This document shows positions 12,679-25,714 of a DNA stretch of 64,000 nucleotides, one piece after another. The notes below the pieces were generated by a model. It was not told the DNA's origin. It was given only the letters and a program-made list of their open reading frames with translations, and ran no database searches. This DNA comes from Cenococcum geophilum 1.58 (lineage: Eukaryota > Ascomycota > Dothideomycetes > Gloniales > Gloniaceae). Location: contig KV748183.1 in assembly GCA_001692895.1 (NCBI GenBank), forward strand, positions 2,418,001 through 2,482,000, written 5' to 3'. Position 1 is the stretch's first letter; each line of letters starts with the position of its first letter. A program made the translations under genes and the position numbers.

Positions 12679-15600
12679 ATGACTCCACCGACGTTGAGTT
12701 CGTCTACCACGATCATCCTTAATAAGCCAGAAGACTGGGAGCAATAGATCTGGCAACTATAAGCCCTCGTGGATAAACAAATTTAGGCCCACATTGACCC
12801 AGACAATGTAGCACCTTAACGAGGTCTACTATAAGAACTAGCCTATCCAGAAGTTATAGATTTTAATGAGAATGCAACCTTATATATATAGCTCTCGACG
12901 AATTAACAGAGGGCGTATAAGAATAGTAGACGATACTATAACTAAGATATAAAGTACTTCCTAAAACAGGAAGAGCATCTACAACAGATATATACCTAGA
13001 TTATGTCCACAGTATTAATTTAGAAGAAGCTACTACTTAACCCTTCCTTAATAGTTAAAGAATAGCTATCTTAACTAAAGGAGAACACCGAACCTACCTT
13101 ATTATTTATTAGGAAGAAGGTATAATACTAGTATATAGAAGCCCTTAAGGGGTTTAAATAGTTGTTAAAATTAAACCTATGGCTAGATTAATGGGAACAT
13201 ATAATAGTACTAGGAGAGAAGTATAAGATCCCTTAAATATTAGAAGGAATCTAGCTTTAAGATTTAGTAGACGTTATTTAACCTTTTAGCGACGCCTACT
13301 ATATAAAGTATACTACTAAGTTAAATAACCCTTAGAAGTTAAGATCTTCTAAATACTGTAGAGTAGTAAAGGAGCTGTAAGAAGGACTTATAAGACCCTT
13401 AAAGAAAGCCAATACTACTATAAGAGGGAGTACCTTTAATGTAGACTTCGTAGAGTAAGCTATTAAGGATTACTCTAATACTACTAAAGGTTTAAAAAGA
13501 GGAGCCTTAGTATATAATAGACGCTTAAAGAGAGCCGGGACACTAGTGGATAAGAAGATGTCCTATAAGAAGCTAATACCTAAGTGCTTAGCGTGCGGAA
13601 TATAAGGACACTCCCTTAAGAACTATTGGTGTTTATTTAAAGATAAAAGACCTATAGGAGTTATAATAGGAGATGCTCGCATTAATAGGGCACTAAAGAA
13701 GGTAGAAAAGAATAAGAATCTTACTAACTAAGTTGTAAAGATTAAACTTAAAGAATAAGAAGATAAGGCTTAATAACAACAGGATAAGAGCTAGGAAGTT
13801 AAGATTAAGGGAGAAGCTAATGCAATATTCCTAGAATTATATCACACCGGTTAACTCTATCTATTAAAGCTATTAACTATTTTTAACTTAGGAACTACTC
13901 TCTATATCTTTAATAACCTCTCTTATTTTTATAATTTTAGGAAAGCTTTAAGATATAAATATATCATCGCCGGCAGCTTAGAAGTCCCTATACTAGGCTA
14001 TAGTAACGTTACTATCTAAGTTATAAAACTAGATAAGAGCAAAGGAATCCTACGTCTTAAGGACGTTGCCTTTTATACGGACTTTAATATAAACCTAGTG
14101 TTGTTTTGTCTACTTTAAAAATAAGAGTACTACTAGGACAATAAAGGAAATAATAATCTTCTAGTTTAAAAGGATAATATAACCCTATATTAAATAGAAG
14201 AACGTTATAGACAACAGACTATTAAATATATTTAATTAGGAAGCTTAAAATCCGCATTTAATATTAGCTATCTACCGCGCCATTAACGGAAGCGCAGAGC
14301 ATTGTTAAGAGACGTTCGTCTAGATTTAAAAGGTAATATACGACTATAGTATCTGCGTCTAGGTTATTTAGGACCTATAAGCCTTCATTATCTAGGTCTT
14401 AACGCCCTAGGAGTTAAGCTTTAAGGCCCAAAGATGACGGAATGTTAATATTGCAGTCTCGCTAAAATTAAGCGTTAGGTCTTAAGAAGGTTCTTAAAAT
14501 AGAAAATTAATAAACCCTATTTTAACCTCTATATTAACTAGACTGACCTTAAGGAAGCGCATACTAGATTCGTACGAGTTATACTTATCTATAATACCTT
14601 CTTAGGAAGATCCTTCCCGTATTTTATAATAACACACGGTAAGGAGAAGAAAACACTATAAGTACTTAAAGATTTTATCCAATGGATTCGTCTAAGGTAT
14701 AACCTTAAAGTTAACACTATTAGATTAGATAATAAGCTAGGGAAAAGAAGAACCCTTAAATGGCTACGGACGTAAGGGATTATATTTAAGCCTTTAGCGC
14801 TATATACTTAAGCACAGAACGGTACCGCCAAACGCTTAAGGGGTGTAATTATTAAAAGAGCACAAGTAATAAGAATTGCTGCTAATCTACCACACAGCCT
14901 ATAGAACGAGATAGTTAACTATATAGTCTACCTTTGAGATTGAACGCTATGGGAAAGCAACGGTTAGAAATCGCTATATAAGAGGTTCTATACCTTCCTA
15001 GCTAATAGGAGATTAAAAAAGCCGTAACTAGCGCACCTAAAAGCCTACGGCTGTAGAGTGTATGTAATAACGTTAGACGCCTAGCTAAAGAAGAAGAGGC
15101 TAAGCAAGCTAGATCTGCGAGCTTATATCGGCTACCTTATTAGCTATAACTCTACTAATATTTATAGGATCTGGATCCCATATAAGGGTATCGTTATCTC
15201 TACTAGGGACGTCATCTTTAACAAAAAGATGTTCTTTAACGGCAAGTAAACAGACATCTTAAAGGACCTATACGCTAAATTGGACACGCTAATTAAGAAG
15301 ATTTAACTTCCTAATACCCTAACTAAGAATGAGGTTCTTTTAGAAGATAATAAAGAAGTATTTAAACCGTTAATTTAAGAGGAAGACGACAACGTTAATA
15401 ATAAGCTAGTTTAAACCTTTAATAAGTTAGCCGACCTTAAGCTTGTAAAAGCTCTTAAAGATATATATTATACGCCACCTCTAATAGAAGAAGACAAAGA
15501 ATCTCTATATACCTTTTACGTTAAGTATTCTATAAAGTTAGATATATAAGATATTAATTAAGACATTATTTAACGAATAGAAGACGGGTGTTATACTTAG

Positions 15601-17570
15601 GGGGTGTTTAATGACTCGGTTAAAGACTTGTTTGAGGAAGCCTATAATAATAGGTTTAAAGACTTTATTACTAAAAGGATTACTTTAGCCTATTACGGCG
15701 CCTTCTTAGTAGGAAGGAAGTTTAACCTTAATAGTTAACTTAACAATAGTAAGCTAAAATTAGGTAGAATACGCGATATTAAATTACATAGGAAGAACCT
15801 ACCTCCGCTACCTTAGTTAATTCGGGACCTTAATATATACCCTCTTTAAGATTAGTTCTAAGAGGCTTAACGAGCCTATCTCTAATCTTATTATTAAATG
15901 AAGTTATTTTAAGAAATAGATAAGAAGTATATAAAGGGACAGCAGGTCCTTAGCTTAATGTAGGTGTTCGTCTATAAGACGGATAAGTATAGGTTTCTCT
16001 AGAAATATAAGGCACGCTTAGTAGTCTGCGGAAATTAATAGACCCTAGGAGATCTACCTATGAGAGCTACTATATTAGCCAGTACGACCTTCCGAACCCT
16101 TATAGCGATCACCGTAAAATTCAACCTAGAGATAATATAAATAGATGCAGTTAATGCGTTTGTTTATTATAATCTTAACGAGGTTATCTATATAAAGCTA
16201 CTACTAGGGTTTAATAAAGGAAAGACAGACAAAGTACTACGCTTAAGAAAAGCCCTATATGGGCTATAACGATCACCACTGTTATAATAGAAGAATCTTA
16301 TAAGCTTGTTAAACGAATTAGGGTTTAAAGAGGTACCTTAAGAGCCGTGTGTTATGCTAAAAGGTAGAATAGTTATCTTCTTCTATGTCAATAATATTGT
16401 CTTCTGCTACCAAAAGACAGATAAGAAGAAAGCTTAAGAAGTAATTAAGGAGCTAAGCAAGGAATACTAGATAAGTACCCTTAGCGAGCTAAAATGGTTC
16501 TTAGGAATCTATATACTATGCGATTATAGCTAAAGGCTTCTATAGCTATCCTAGGAAGCCTATATAGAGAAGATAGCTAATTAGTACGAGATAGATCTTA
16601 AAGGGCGTCTTCTAGATACTCCTATAGCAGAATTAAAACTCCTCCCTACTAATTACCAATTAATCTATCTAACGCGTCCGTCCCCTAATATAGACCTATT
16701 AGTCCGTCCTATATCCCTATTAGCCTCTATAATACTATATTAGAGAAAATTGGGTTTAGTACTCTATATAGCCACTATAATACGTCCGGATATTACCTTT
16801 ATAGTATTATAGCTGGTAAGGTTTAATTAAAACCCAAGCTAAGAGCATTATTAAGCGGTAGACAGAGTTATCTAGTACCTATATAGCACGAGAAGCAGAG
16901 CAATCTGCTATAGAGGAGATAAGGAAGGAATAAACGGTAGAGGGAGAGATAAAGGAATACGCGACAAAGGATAAGATAACGGAAGAGACGGTAGAAGTAA
17001 AGCGCAATTATTTATCTATACTAGTAATGCATTATTTACAAACAACTCCATTAATAGAAAGAGCTTATAAAGATATATTATAAAGCTATTCGGGGGGCTA
17101 ATCGCCTGGAGAGTAAATAAGCAGGGTATGGTTATAACGTTAAGCACAGAAGCTAAGTTACTAGCCCTATTACAGACAGCAAAGAAAGCTATCTTTATTA
17201 GCAGGCTATTTAAAGCAATAACACTACGCCTAAATAAGCCCTTAATTATTAAATGCGACAATACCTAGACGCTCTAACTAATTATAGAAGATACAGTAAA
17301 GCTAATTATAAAGCTCTAATACGTTAACATCTATTAATATTAGCTACGTTAGGAATACGCAAGGAGACGAGTATAATTTCAATAGATAGTAACGAAGGAG
17401 ATAATTGCTAATAAACTTACGAAGGTCCTACCTAAGTAGAGGTTTTAAAGCTTTGTTAATATAATTGGAATAGTAAATATTAAGAAGCGGCTAAATAAGG
17501 AGAAGTAACTAGAGGACCTAAGGGATAGTATTAGAGTAAGACGGAAGGATTTAGATAAGATTATGGTTTA
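12679..17570 (+). pseudogene. Copia-2 gag-pol polyprotein relic
   Basis: The frame opens at an ATG reading MTPPTLSSSTTIILNKPEDW, the N-terminus of a Copia gag. A CCHC knuckle appears near 13,590-13,630 (CLACGI*GHSLKNYW, last Cys lost). Integrase is visible near 14,280-14,960 (HYLGLNALGVKL, then TAKRL*GVI). The reverse transcriptase YVDD-box region is near 16,380-16,410 (FYVNNIVFCY, Asp to Asn). RNase H is near 17,100-17,420 (TEAKLLALLQTAKKAIF). Stops at Gln and Trp positions occur every few dozen residues. Confidence 0.85.
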
Positions 17571-17630
17571 ATTAACGCATTAACGAGCACAAGAAGGGTT
17601 ACTAAGGCGCTAGCTATAAGTAAGCTAATA

Positions 17631-17660
17631 GCGATTTTCTATACCGGGTATGGAAAATCC
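17631..17660. repeat. Palindrome in the Copia-2 3' region
   Basis: GATTTTCTATACC and GGTATGGAAAATC pair around one G, with one T/G mismatch explained by a single transition. It lies between the end of RNase H and the polypurine tract. TTGGCAGAA-type short repeats follow at 17,667-17,698. Confidence 0.9.
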
Positions 17661-17740
17661 TAATTAGTTGGCAGAAGTTGGCAGAATTTGGCAGGAAGAT
17701 AGTTAGCTTTAACCTTAAAGAGCTTAAAGCTAAGGGGGTG

Positions 17741-17913
17741 TGTTAAATAATCTGTATTCTTTAGAGGCGTAGACCGTGTATAAGTTACGTGCATTATAAA
17801 CCTCTTTATCTAAGCCCAAGGGCCCTAGGTCCAAGGTCAATCAATATACGATTAAAATCATCAATCAATTAACCCATTTCATTAATGAACAGCTCAATAC
17901 GAGCTTCGTGACA
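17741..17913 (+). repeat. 3' LTR of Copia-2
   Basis: This is the partner of 12234-12406, 173 bp, differing by transitions only. It is preceded by a G-rich polypurine tract and followed by the target duplication ATCTG. Confidence 0.95.
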
Positions 17914-17918
17914 ATCTG

Positions 17919-18972
17919 TTCTTCTTATAGTCTCTTTAAAACCCATTTAATATATTTCCTATATTCTTCCTTAGTTATTAAGTAAATAATATTATTATTA
18001 AGATATACTATAATAAATTTATCTAAATACTTTCCTAATATATTATTAATACACTTTTAAAATATTGCTAGTGCGTTTATAAGCCCGAATTGTATAACTA
18101 ATAGTTTATATAGTCCTTCCTTTAATTTAAAGGCTGCCTTTTATTTATTACCTTCCTTAATTTTAATTTAATGGTACGCCTATTTTAGATCTATCTTTAT
18201 AAAGATTTACGCGTTACCTATTCTGTTTTAGATTTTACTAATTAAAGGTAAAGGATATTTATCCTTTTAAGTAATGCTATTTAACTATCTATATAAATAG
18301 TACCGGATAACCTACTAATAACTACAATAGTCTAATATATCCCTTTTATAAGTTTTTTTTAAATAAACTCTTTAAGTGCTCTAGACTCTTCTTTAGTAAG
18401 CTTATAGGTTAAAAAGAACTTTAGACTTATTTCTAGTTCTAACTTTATCTTATAGTTCNATACTATATAATCTGCTAGCTTTTTACTTTTTAGGCTCTAT
18501 AGCTTCTTACTATACTTATAGTATCTTTTTAGTATATAACTTAAGCCTTGTTTAGTCTCTTTATATATTACTCTAACTTAGTACTATATTAACTTAGTTT
18601 ACTATTACATTTTATAGCGTTAAGTATCTTTAATATTAACTTAACCTATAATCTAATTGATCTTTAGATTATATTCCTATAACTAAGGTATACCTAATAC
18701 TACCTTATTCTGTCCTAATAGTAGGATATTAAAAGATATCTTAATTTGCCTTCCTTTAATGGTTATTTAAATAGATCCTATTTTAAGGTTAATAATCCCT
18801 CCTCTATAGGCTATTAGATCTCCTAAAATTATAACTAATAGGTAAAGTTGCTTTTTCTATCTATAAGGTAATCCTATTCTCTTAACTACTACTAGTAAGA
18901 TATAGTTTTACATTACTCTACTATTTATTAGCGCTTTAAACTATTAATCTTGCTATTTAATTTATAAATTTA
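17919..18972 (-). mobile_element. Gypsy-1 fragment D: reverse transcriptase and protease
   Basis: The minus strand codes for Gypsy reverse transcriptase near 18,300-17,930 (AFKLKERLYELLVIQFGLIN, then FIIVYLNNNIIY, the YLDD box with Asp to Asn). An aspartic protease lies near 18,940-18,560 (FKALINS, normally LIDSGA, then NKVVLGIPWLQEYNPKIDW by frame). The fragment joins C across Copia-2 and E across Gypsy-2. The single ambiguous base at 18,460 marks assembly uncertainty. Confidence 0.85.
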
Positions 18973-19159
18973 TATCATAGTGCTGCAATAAAGTAGACTA
19001 AATAACTACGTTATAGTATAAAGAGGGGAAGAAGGTAAAAAGGGGGTATTGTATATAAATAGTAGGGCCGGCCGCTAAGTCGCTAGTGGTAGGCTAGCTA
19101 ATAGTAGGAAACAGTATAAGATAGTATAAAACAGTATATGTCAGGTCAGTGCCGTGACA
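18973..19159 (-). repeat. 3' LTR of Gypsy-2 (left copy)
   Basis: This is a 187-bp repeat. The expected TG start has become TA (18973-18974), a RIP-type G-to-A change, while the CA end is intact. It contains the palindromic GGCCGGCC at about 19,069. Confidence 0.93.
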
Positions 19160-19303
19160 GTACTCCTCTCCCCTAGATGGTTTAGTCCCTAAACTAAATA
19201 GATAACTTAAAAATAGGCAGTGTACGGGGTTGCCTATTTTTTTTTTTTTTTTTTTACCGCAAAGATGTTAGTTCCGCTTACCGCCCTTAACTAAGCCAAT
19301 GGC

Positions 19304-19329
19304 GATTTTCCATGCCGGGCATAAAAATC
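19304..19329. repeat. Palindrome in the Gypsy-2 3' region
   Basis: GATTTTCCATGCC pairs with GGCATAAAAATC, one base missing from the right arm. It sits beside CAATGG on the left and CCTAATTGGTTAG on the right, and resembles the palindromes of the two Copia elements. Confidence 0.85.
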
Positions 19330-19379
19330 CTAATTGGTTAGTTTAGTAAGTAAGGTCGGTAGAACTCTATACCGCCACC

Positions 19380-22300
19380 CAAATTAATCCGCGTGGCATT
19401 TCTTAGCGAGAATTTTAGCTAATTAGACAACTTTAACCGCTGGTTGAAGTTCTATAACATCTTAACCACCACAAATTTTAATATGGTGGTTGACCGCGAC
19501 CTTAGTATAACTTTTCCTTATCTTATACCCAGTTTAGGGGTCCTAGCTTCTTAGGGTGTTGCTTATAGAAGCGCTGTACAGCTTATTTATAACCCTTTAG
19601 GTCTTCCTCTAGCTGCTAGGTTATATCCTTATAATATTTCTATTTAATCTTATAAGTTAGGCCCTAGGGGTCTTCGTTATATATATTAAGGATTTTCTTA
19701 AACTCCCATTTGTCTTCTATATTGCCGTCATTATCTCTCTCTACCACTCGTCCTTGTATATTATAACGCTCTATAGTATTAATATTTGCTTAGCTAGGGA
19801 TCTCTTTAGCAGCCTAAAGGCGGACCTTAGATATATAAAAGGATTTATTTACTCAGATATAGTCCGGGAGGTCTATTATAACTACCTCTTAGTATACTGC
19901 GAGTACGGGGTACAGGCCGTCCCATTTGTTGTCCTATTTCTTCTTAGGTCTGTTTGTCTTTATATTTTCTAAGCTAACTATAACTATATCGCCTTTATAG
20001 AATAACGCGCTCTCATCCCTATAGGTATTAGTATTATTTTTATAGCATTACTATAAAATCCGGGCTAGGGCCTTAAGCTATATTAATATCCGCTTAAAGC
20101 GGTTAGCTATAAAGTCTACGCGAAAGAACTTCTTCTTTGCTTATACTAATAGTGTTAGTAGGTAGGGGCTAGTAGGCTTAATTCTAAGGCGAGGGTTAAA
20201 GCCATAGTTTATAAAAAACGGGGAGATACCTATGCTCTTATTAACTTGGTTATTTATAGCAAATTTAGTAAGCGGTAGGTAGTTAACCTAGTTGTCCTAT
20301 ATAAAGCTAATAAAAGTATAAAGGTATTTATTTATGGCAGCGTTAATAATTTTAGTTTAGCCGTCCATTTTTAGGTACTAGGCTAAGCTTAATCGCAAGG
20401 TTATCTTAAGGCGTTTACTTAGTTGTTGCTAGAAGTCGTTAATAAATTATATACCGCAATTAGAGATAATTGTGCTTAGTGCATTATAGAGCTTATATAC
20501 GTTGTTAACAAAGCCATTAACTAGCTTTTTTATTAAGAGTCCTATTACTAGAACAAGGTATTATATTTTAGTTAGGCGGTTTATAATAATAAGGATATAT
20601 TTATATACCTTGCCATAGCGTTAGTATACCGGCAGCGTTATAATATAGTTAATTAAGATATCGGTCTACGGGCGGGCGGGTAATTTTAGTAGCTTTAGGA
20701 AACCGGGCGGGGCAAAGTAGGGGGTCTTAGTACGAAAGTATAGGGCATAGTTTTTAACAAAGGTAGCTATAAACTAAGAGATTCCTAGCTACTAGTATAT
20801 TCGGTTTAAGAGGTTAAAAGTCTTAACCTAGCTAGGGTAACTAGCGGGGCCGCTACTATAAAAGTAATGGGTAACTTCTAGGCGGAGGTCTAGGGCGTTA
20901 GGGATAAAGAGACGTTAGCGGAAGTAGATCTGTCTATTAATAATACTATATTTTAACTTATTATAACGGAGTAATTTCCTAATTTTTTTTTAGCTAATAG
21001 CGAGCTTTCTAATTACGTAGGGCTGCTACTATATCTCTTGCGAGTTTGTTCTTCTAGTATCCTAGCCAAATTAACTTATCTAGTAACTTTTTGGCTATTT
21101 TAGGGTCTAAAGCGGCTATAAACTCCGCGTTATTAGAGTTATAGGACTTATATAGTAATTCTTCTAAGATTATAGGGTTAACTTTTTAGGGCAGTATAAT
21201 AACTTAGGCTCGGTAGCGGAGGCGTTTATTATTAGCGTCCTTAGGCCTTATTCCTAGTAGCCAGCTTAGGGCGTTAGAGAGCGTGGCTTTGCTGCTAGGT
21301 CTGTATATAATTATAAAGTTAAACTATAAAAGAAACTTTGCCTACTAGACTTAGCGCTAGTTTAGCTGCTTAGTAGTTATAAACGTCTATAGGTTTTTAT
21401 AGTCGGTAATAATTTTAAACAGCTCCTTAGTCCCTTGCAGCTTAGGACGCTATTCCTTTAAAGCCTTAATAATAGCTAAGAGTTTTTTATTATAGATCTT
21501 ATAGTTATACTCTGGTATAAAGTGCTTTACGGAGAAGAATGCGACCAGTCTTAGTTTTCCGTTATTATTATACTGGGAAAGGACTCCGCCGAAAGCCTAA
21601 TTTAATACGTCTATCTCTACCACTGTTTTCTTTATATAGTTATATTATGCTAGTACTAGTGCTAAAGTAAAGGCTCCCTTAAGGGCCTTAAATAATTTGG
21701 CTTGTTTTAGTCCCTATAGCTATCTAATATCCTTCTTTAGGAGTTTTATTATAGGTGTAGTAATAGTAAAGTAGCCTTAGATAAATTATTAGTAGAAGTT
21801 CGCGAAGCTAAGAAATTGTTATAGTTCTTTAATTAATATTAGGTCCTTCTATTCCTATAAGGCCTGTACCTTCTTAGGGTCCATAGTTATACTATTAGTT
21901 AAGATAATTAAGCTAAGGTATTTTATTTTAGTAGAGTAGAACTTAGACTTATTAATATTAATCTACAGTCCAGCATTGCCGAGTCTTTAAATAACTTTAT
22001 TTATATACTTAATGTGCTTAGCGCGTGTTTTAGAAAAGATAAGGACGTTATTAAGGTAGGCAGTATAGTAGTCGTTAAGGGCGTTATGTAGAATATAGTT
22101 AATATAGTTTTAGAACGTAGCGGGTGTATTATAGAGGCTAAATAGTATAACTAGTATTTTATAGAGTCTAAACCGGGTAATAAATGCTATAAGCCACTTA
22201 TAGCCCTTTGTAATCCGGATCTGGTTAAACGTAGTAATTATATTAAGTTTAGTAAAGTACTTAGTACTATAGAGTACGTTAAGTGTCTTACGGATTAGTA

Positions 22301-25300
22301 GCAGTGGGTATTAATTCTTAATAGTAACTGTGTTTAGGCCTTAGTAGTTATAGTAGATTTATATACCGCCACCAGGCTTAGTAGTGAGGAGGAGTAGTGC
22401 GGTAGCTAGTGAGGTTAATTCGCGGATAAAACCCTTATCCAGCATTTTATTAATCCACTTCTTTATATACCTAAGTTTAGTAAGTAAAAGTAGTCTATTT
22501 TTATAGTACGGGGCCTAGTTTCCGGGGGTAATCTTAATTTTATAGTCCTATGGTCGGTAAGGGGGCAGCTTATCTACGTTTTTAAGGAGGAAGTGCTTAA
22601 TATATTTACTAAACTCCTTTAGTAGGCGTTATAGAATGTCTTCACGGGTTAATCCTGGTTTATCTTTTAGGAATTTTTTAATATTGGTGTTAACTATCTT
22701 CCGACATAAAAGCTTGGGTTTAGTTTTTAGATTTATCTTAAGGAAGTCGTAAAAATAGGGGGGGAGCACTTTATAGGCTTCCTTTATTATATAGTCGCCT
22801 TCTACTAGCTAGCGGAAAGACCTTTCTAATAGGTTTAGTACTTCTATTAGGCCTATAGGCAGCTCTTTAAGCAGCTATTAGTACTTATCTTGTTTAACTA
22901 GTTCTACTAGCTCCGCCATATAGATCCTTATTACCTTTACGTCTTTTTATTTACAAAACTGGGTAAAATTAATAGCATAAGTATATTTAATATTGTTTAG
23001 GTTAGGGCGTGTCTAGTTCTCTAGTGCTATAGCTAGGCTAGTATAGCTTAGTTAGCCTAGGGGGGCGGAAATAAGGCGGCGGCCCTATATAGTACGCGCG
23101 GGAGATGGGTGTAAGGTTAGGCGTTATAATAGCGCGGTTTTTATTATCTGGGTCTTAGTAGTTCTATAGCCAGTCCTTATTATAATATAAGCTGTAGTAT
23201 ACGTATATAGTATATGGCTTAGTTCTAAGTATTAGGCTAGGTGGCTAGGGTTTAAATAGTGCCTAGGTTAGGGTTAGATTCTTAGTAGTAGCGGCGCGAA
23301 ACGGACCTTCTTTCTTAGTCTCGGTAGGGCTGGCTAGCCTATTGTTTTAGTCTTAAGTGCTAGGGTAGTCTAGTCTTCTACTATCTTGTTTCTTTACAGC
23401 TATATAAGCTCCCCTTTATTAGGAACGTCTTTTACTATTAGGGCTTTATATATAGTCCTAGGCACTAGGCTTAGTAGTGCTAAGTATCTATATAGGGCGT
23501 CTCTGCTAATATTAGTTATCCCCTATAGAAGGTAGTGCCTAAAGTAGTAGTCTAAGTTAAAGCGGATCTTAAGTTTCCTAAAGCTAGGACGGGGCTTATA
23601 CTTCTAAAGCTAGGGTATACCTAGGATAATTAGGGTAGAGGGCGAGAGTTTAGTAATAAAAAAGAGTATAGCTTTAGTATAGAGGCCGATTAATATTTAG
23701 GTGGTAAAGTAGTCCGTAATAAGCGAAGTTGGGATACTATTTATAAGGCGTAGTAGCCTAGGTACTAGCAGCTTCTTAGTTATAACGTTATACTTTCTTA
23801 TAATAGACTCTACGTTAGTAAATACTATTATAGTACTACTAGAGTCTACTAGGCTTACTATATTAATATAAACTTAGGGGTATAGGTTATATAATAAAAA
23901 GAGTTAGGTTTAAATAAGAATTAATTTCTTATTACTATTTACTAATTTAAGATTAAGTGGTAGTTTACTAATAAAAAGGACTAATTAATCTAGTAATAGA
24001 AACCTAATCTTCTTATCTTCCTCCTTATATAGTTTAAACCCTTAGATGCGACTTAGTCTAAAAGTCTGCCTTTTAATAACTGGGGTATGGGGCTATCTTA
24101 GTAGGGCGGTCCAGTGTCTGTCTAGCTGGTAGTGTTAGTTTTAGTTTTAGTCGGGGTATAGGAAGACAATATCTCGCTAATAACGTAGCCGTGTTTGTAT
24201 TTGCTAGCGCGAAGTCGCTAATACTAGGCGTTATTAACGGGTTGGGCTCCTATATAGGGTATAGTTTAGAGTAACTAAGCTATAGGGTTAAAGGGGGAGG
24301 GTTATCTACCGCGGCTATAATAGGCTCCGCGGTTACCGCGTCTATAATAGACTCTACGATCGCTATATCCGCGGTTATTAGTTTACGTTATTTAACGGGG
24401 TGGCATTAAGACTAGGTTTGCTATCTTGGCGGGGTTTTAGGCATCCTTTTAATAGCTAGGTAGGCTATAGGCAAGGTATAATCTATTATTAACGCGGCAC
24501 TTACACTCCGTGTCTAAGATTTTATTAAGGTCTATAGGTTCTCTAGTTATTACTAGGGTTAGGGTTAACCTAGGGGCAGGGGCTTAGGTAGGTAGGTAGT
24601 AGTTAGCGTTCTTCTTAAGGTTGGCTTAGTATATATAGTTCGCGAGGTTTTTAGCGAATATATCTATCTACTTGCTCTAACCTATATAGTCGCTGTTGTT
24701 AATTTTATAGGCAAGTCCAAGTACCAGCTCTTCTACCTTTAGAGAGATAAACTTTTAGAGTAGGTCTACCTTCTATTTATTTATCTTCTTAGCGCGGACT
24801 ATTAGCTTATTAAGCTCTCCCTTNTANNACTANTAATTACGCTCNCNNTAGGGGAAATNGTTAAGCTTATTNTTTNNNACCTAGGTTATATTAAGGACCT
24901 TATAGTAGGCAGTAAGGTCTTTAAGCATATCTTCCTTAGTAGGCCATTTTTACGTAGATATATTGTTTAGGTTCTCATGTATAAGCTCTAGGCCCTACTT
25001 AATAAACTTATAGGCCTTATCCTCTAGTATATCCGAGATATAAAGGATCTAGAACTAAACTATATTAAAGTAGTCCTAGTCCTAGTCAAAGACTCCCTTA
25101 ATCTTAATATACTAGGTCTTAAAATTAGCTTATTATTCTAGTAGGGTGCCTTTTCCGCTAAATATTAGCGGGTCTTTAGATCTCCATTTTTTCTGCTAGG
25201 TTACTACTATTATTATAGAGGTTAATTATTTTAGAACGGTAATAGTCTTTACTTAGGAGTTAATAGTTCCTATCTAGGAAGCAATAAGGGCACTAAGGTT

Positions 25301-25690
25301 TTCGTTAGCTTTCTTATTAGCGGTGTTTGTGTTATATATATACTATAGTCCTACTTTAATATTATTAAGAAACTCGTTAGTATAGTTAATAAGGGTAAGG
25401 TAAGCTTTACTAGGCTTAAAGGTCTTAGGGTATAGTAGGGAGCGGCGGATTATCTATGCGATATTAGGGTATATCTCTATAAAGAGGTCTACAAAAACGT
25501 CGCGGGGGTTTTAGGTTTTGGCCATTTCGGCGTCATTAGTGTCGCCTATTTAGGCGCTAGGTAAAAACTAAGGATCGTTCTAGGACTATACTAAGGACGT
25601 ATTAGTTTTAGCAGAGGCGTATATAGGTCGCGATTGCTCTAGGGTGGGGGTTAATTAGCTAGGGTATAGGGAATTATTAATCGCGATGGG
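19380..25690 (-). pseudogene. Gypsy-2 gag-pol polyprotein relic
   Basis: Minus-strand order from the right: gag (about 25,690-24,400, poorly readable, with Ns), protease (about 23,900-23,500), reverse transcriptase (about 22,600-21,900), RNase H (about 21,650-21,330: [17 protein letters not shown], then [13 protein letters not shown]), integrase (about 20,700-20,150: SIGISPFFINYGFNPRLRI) and a chromodomain-like end near 19,700-19,510 (WEFKKILN, then YKIK*KYYKDIT*QLEEDL). Stops replace Gln and Trp throughout. Confidence 0.8.
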
Positions 25691-25714
25691 GCGCAAATTA
25701 AAGATACCATAAAC

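Larger units (their letters stand above)
12234..17913 (+). mobile_element. Complete Ty1/Copia LTR retrotransposon (Copia-2), RIP-inactivated
   Basis: Two 173-bp LTRs (12234-12406 and 17741-17913), starting TGT and ending TGACA, are flanked by the perfect 5-bp target duplication ATCTG (12229-12233 and 17914-17918). A polypurine tract (AAGGGGGTG) abuts the 3' LTR at 17,732-17,740. Domain order gag, integrase, reverse transcriptase, RNase H is Copia type. It is inserted in the reverse transcriptase of Gypsy-1 and differs in sequence and LTR from Copia-1, so it belongs to another family. The first 490 bp are far less RIP-mutated than the rest. Confidence 0.95.
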
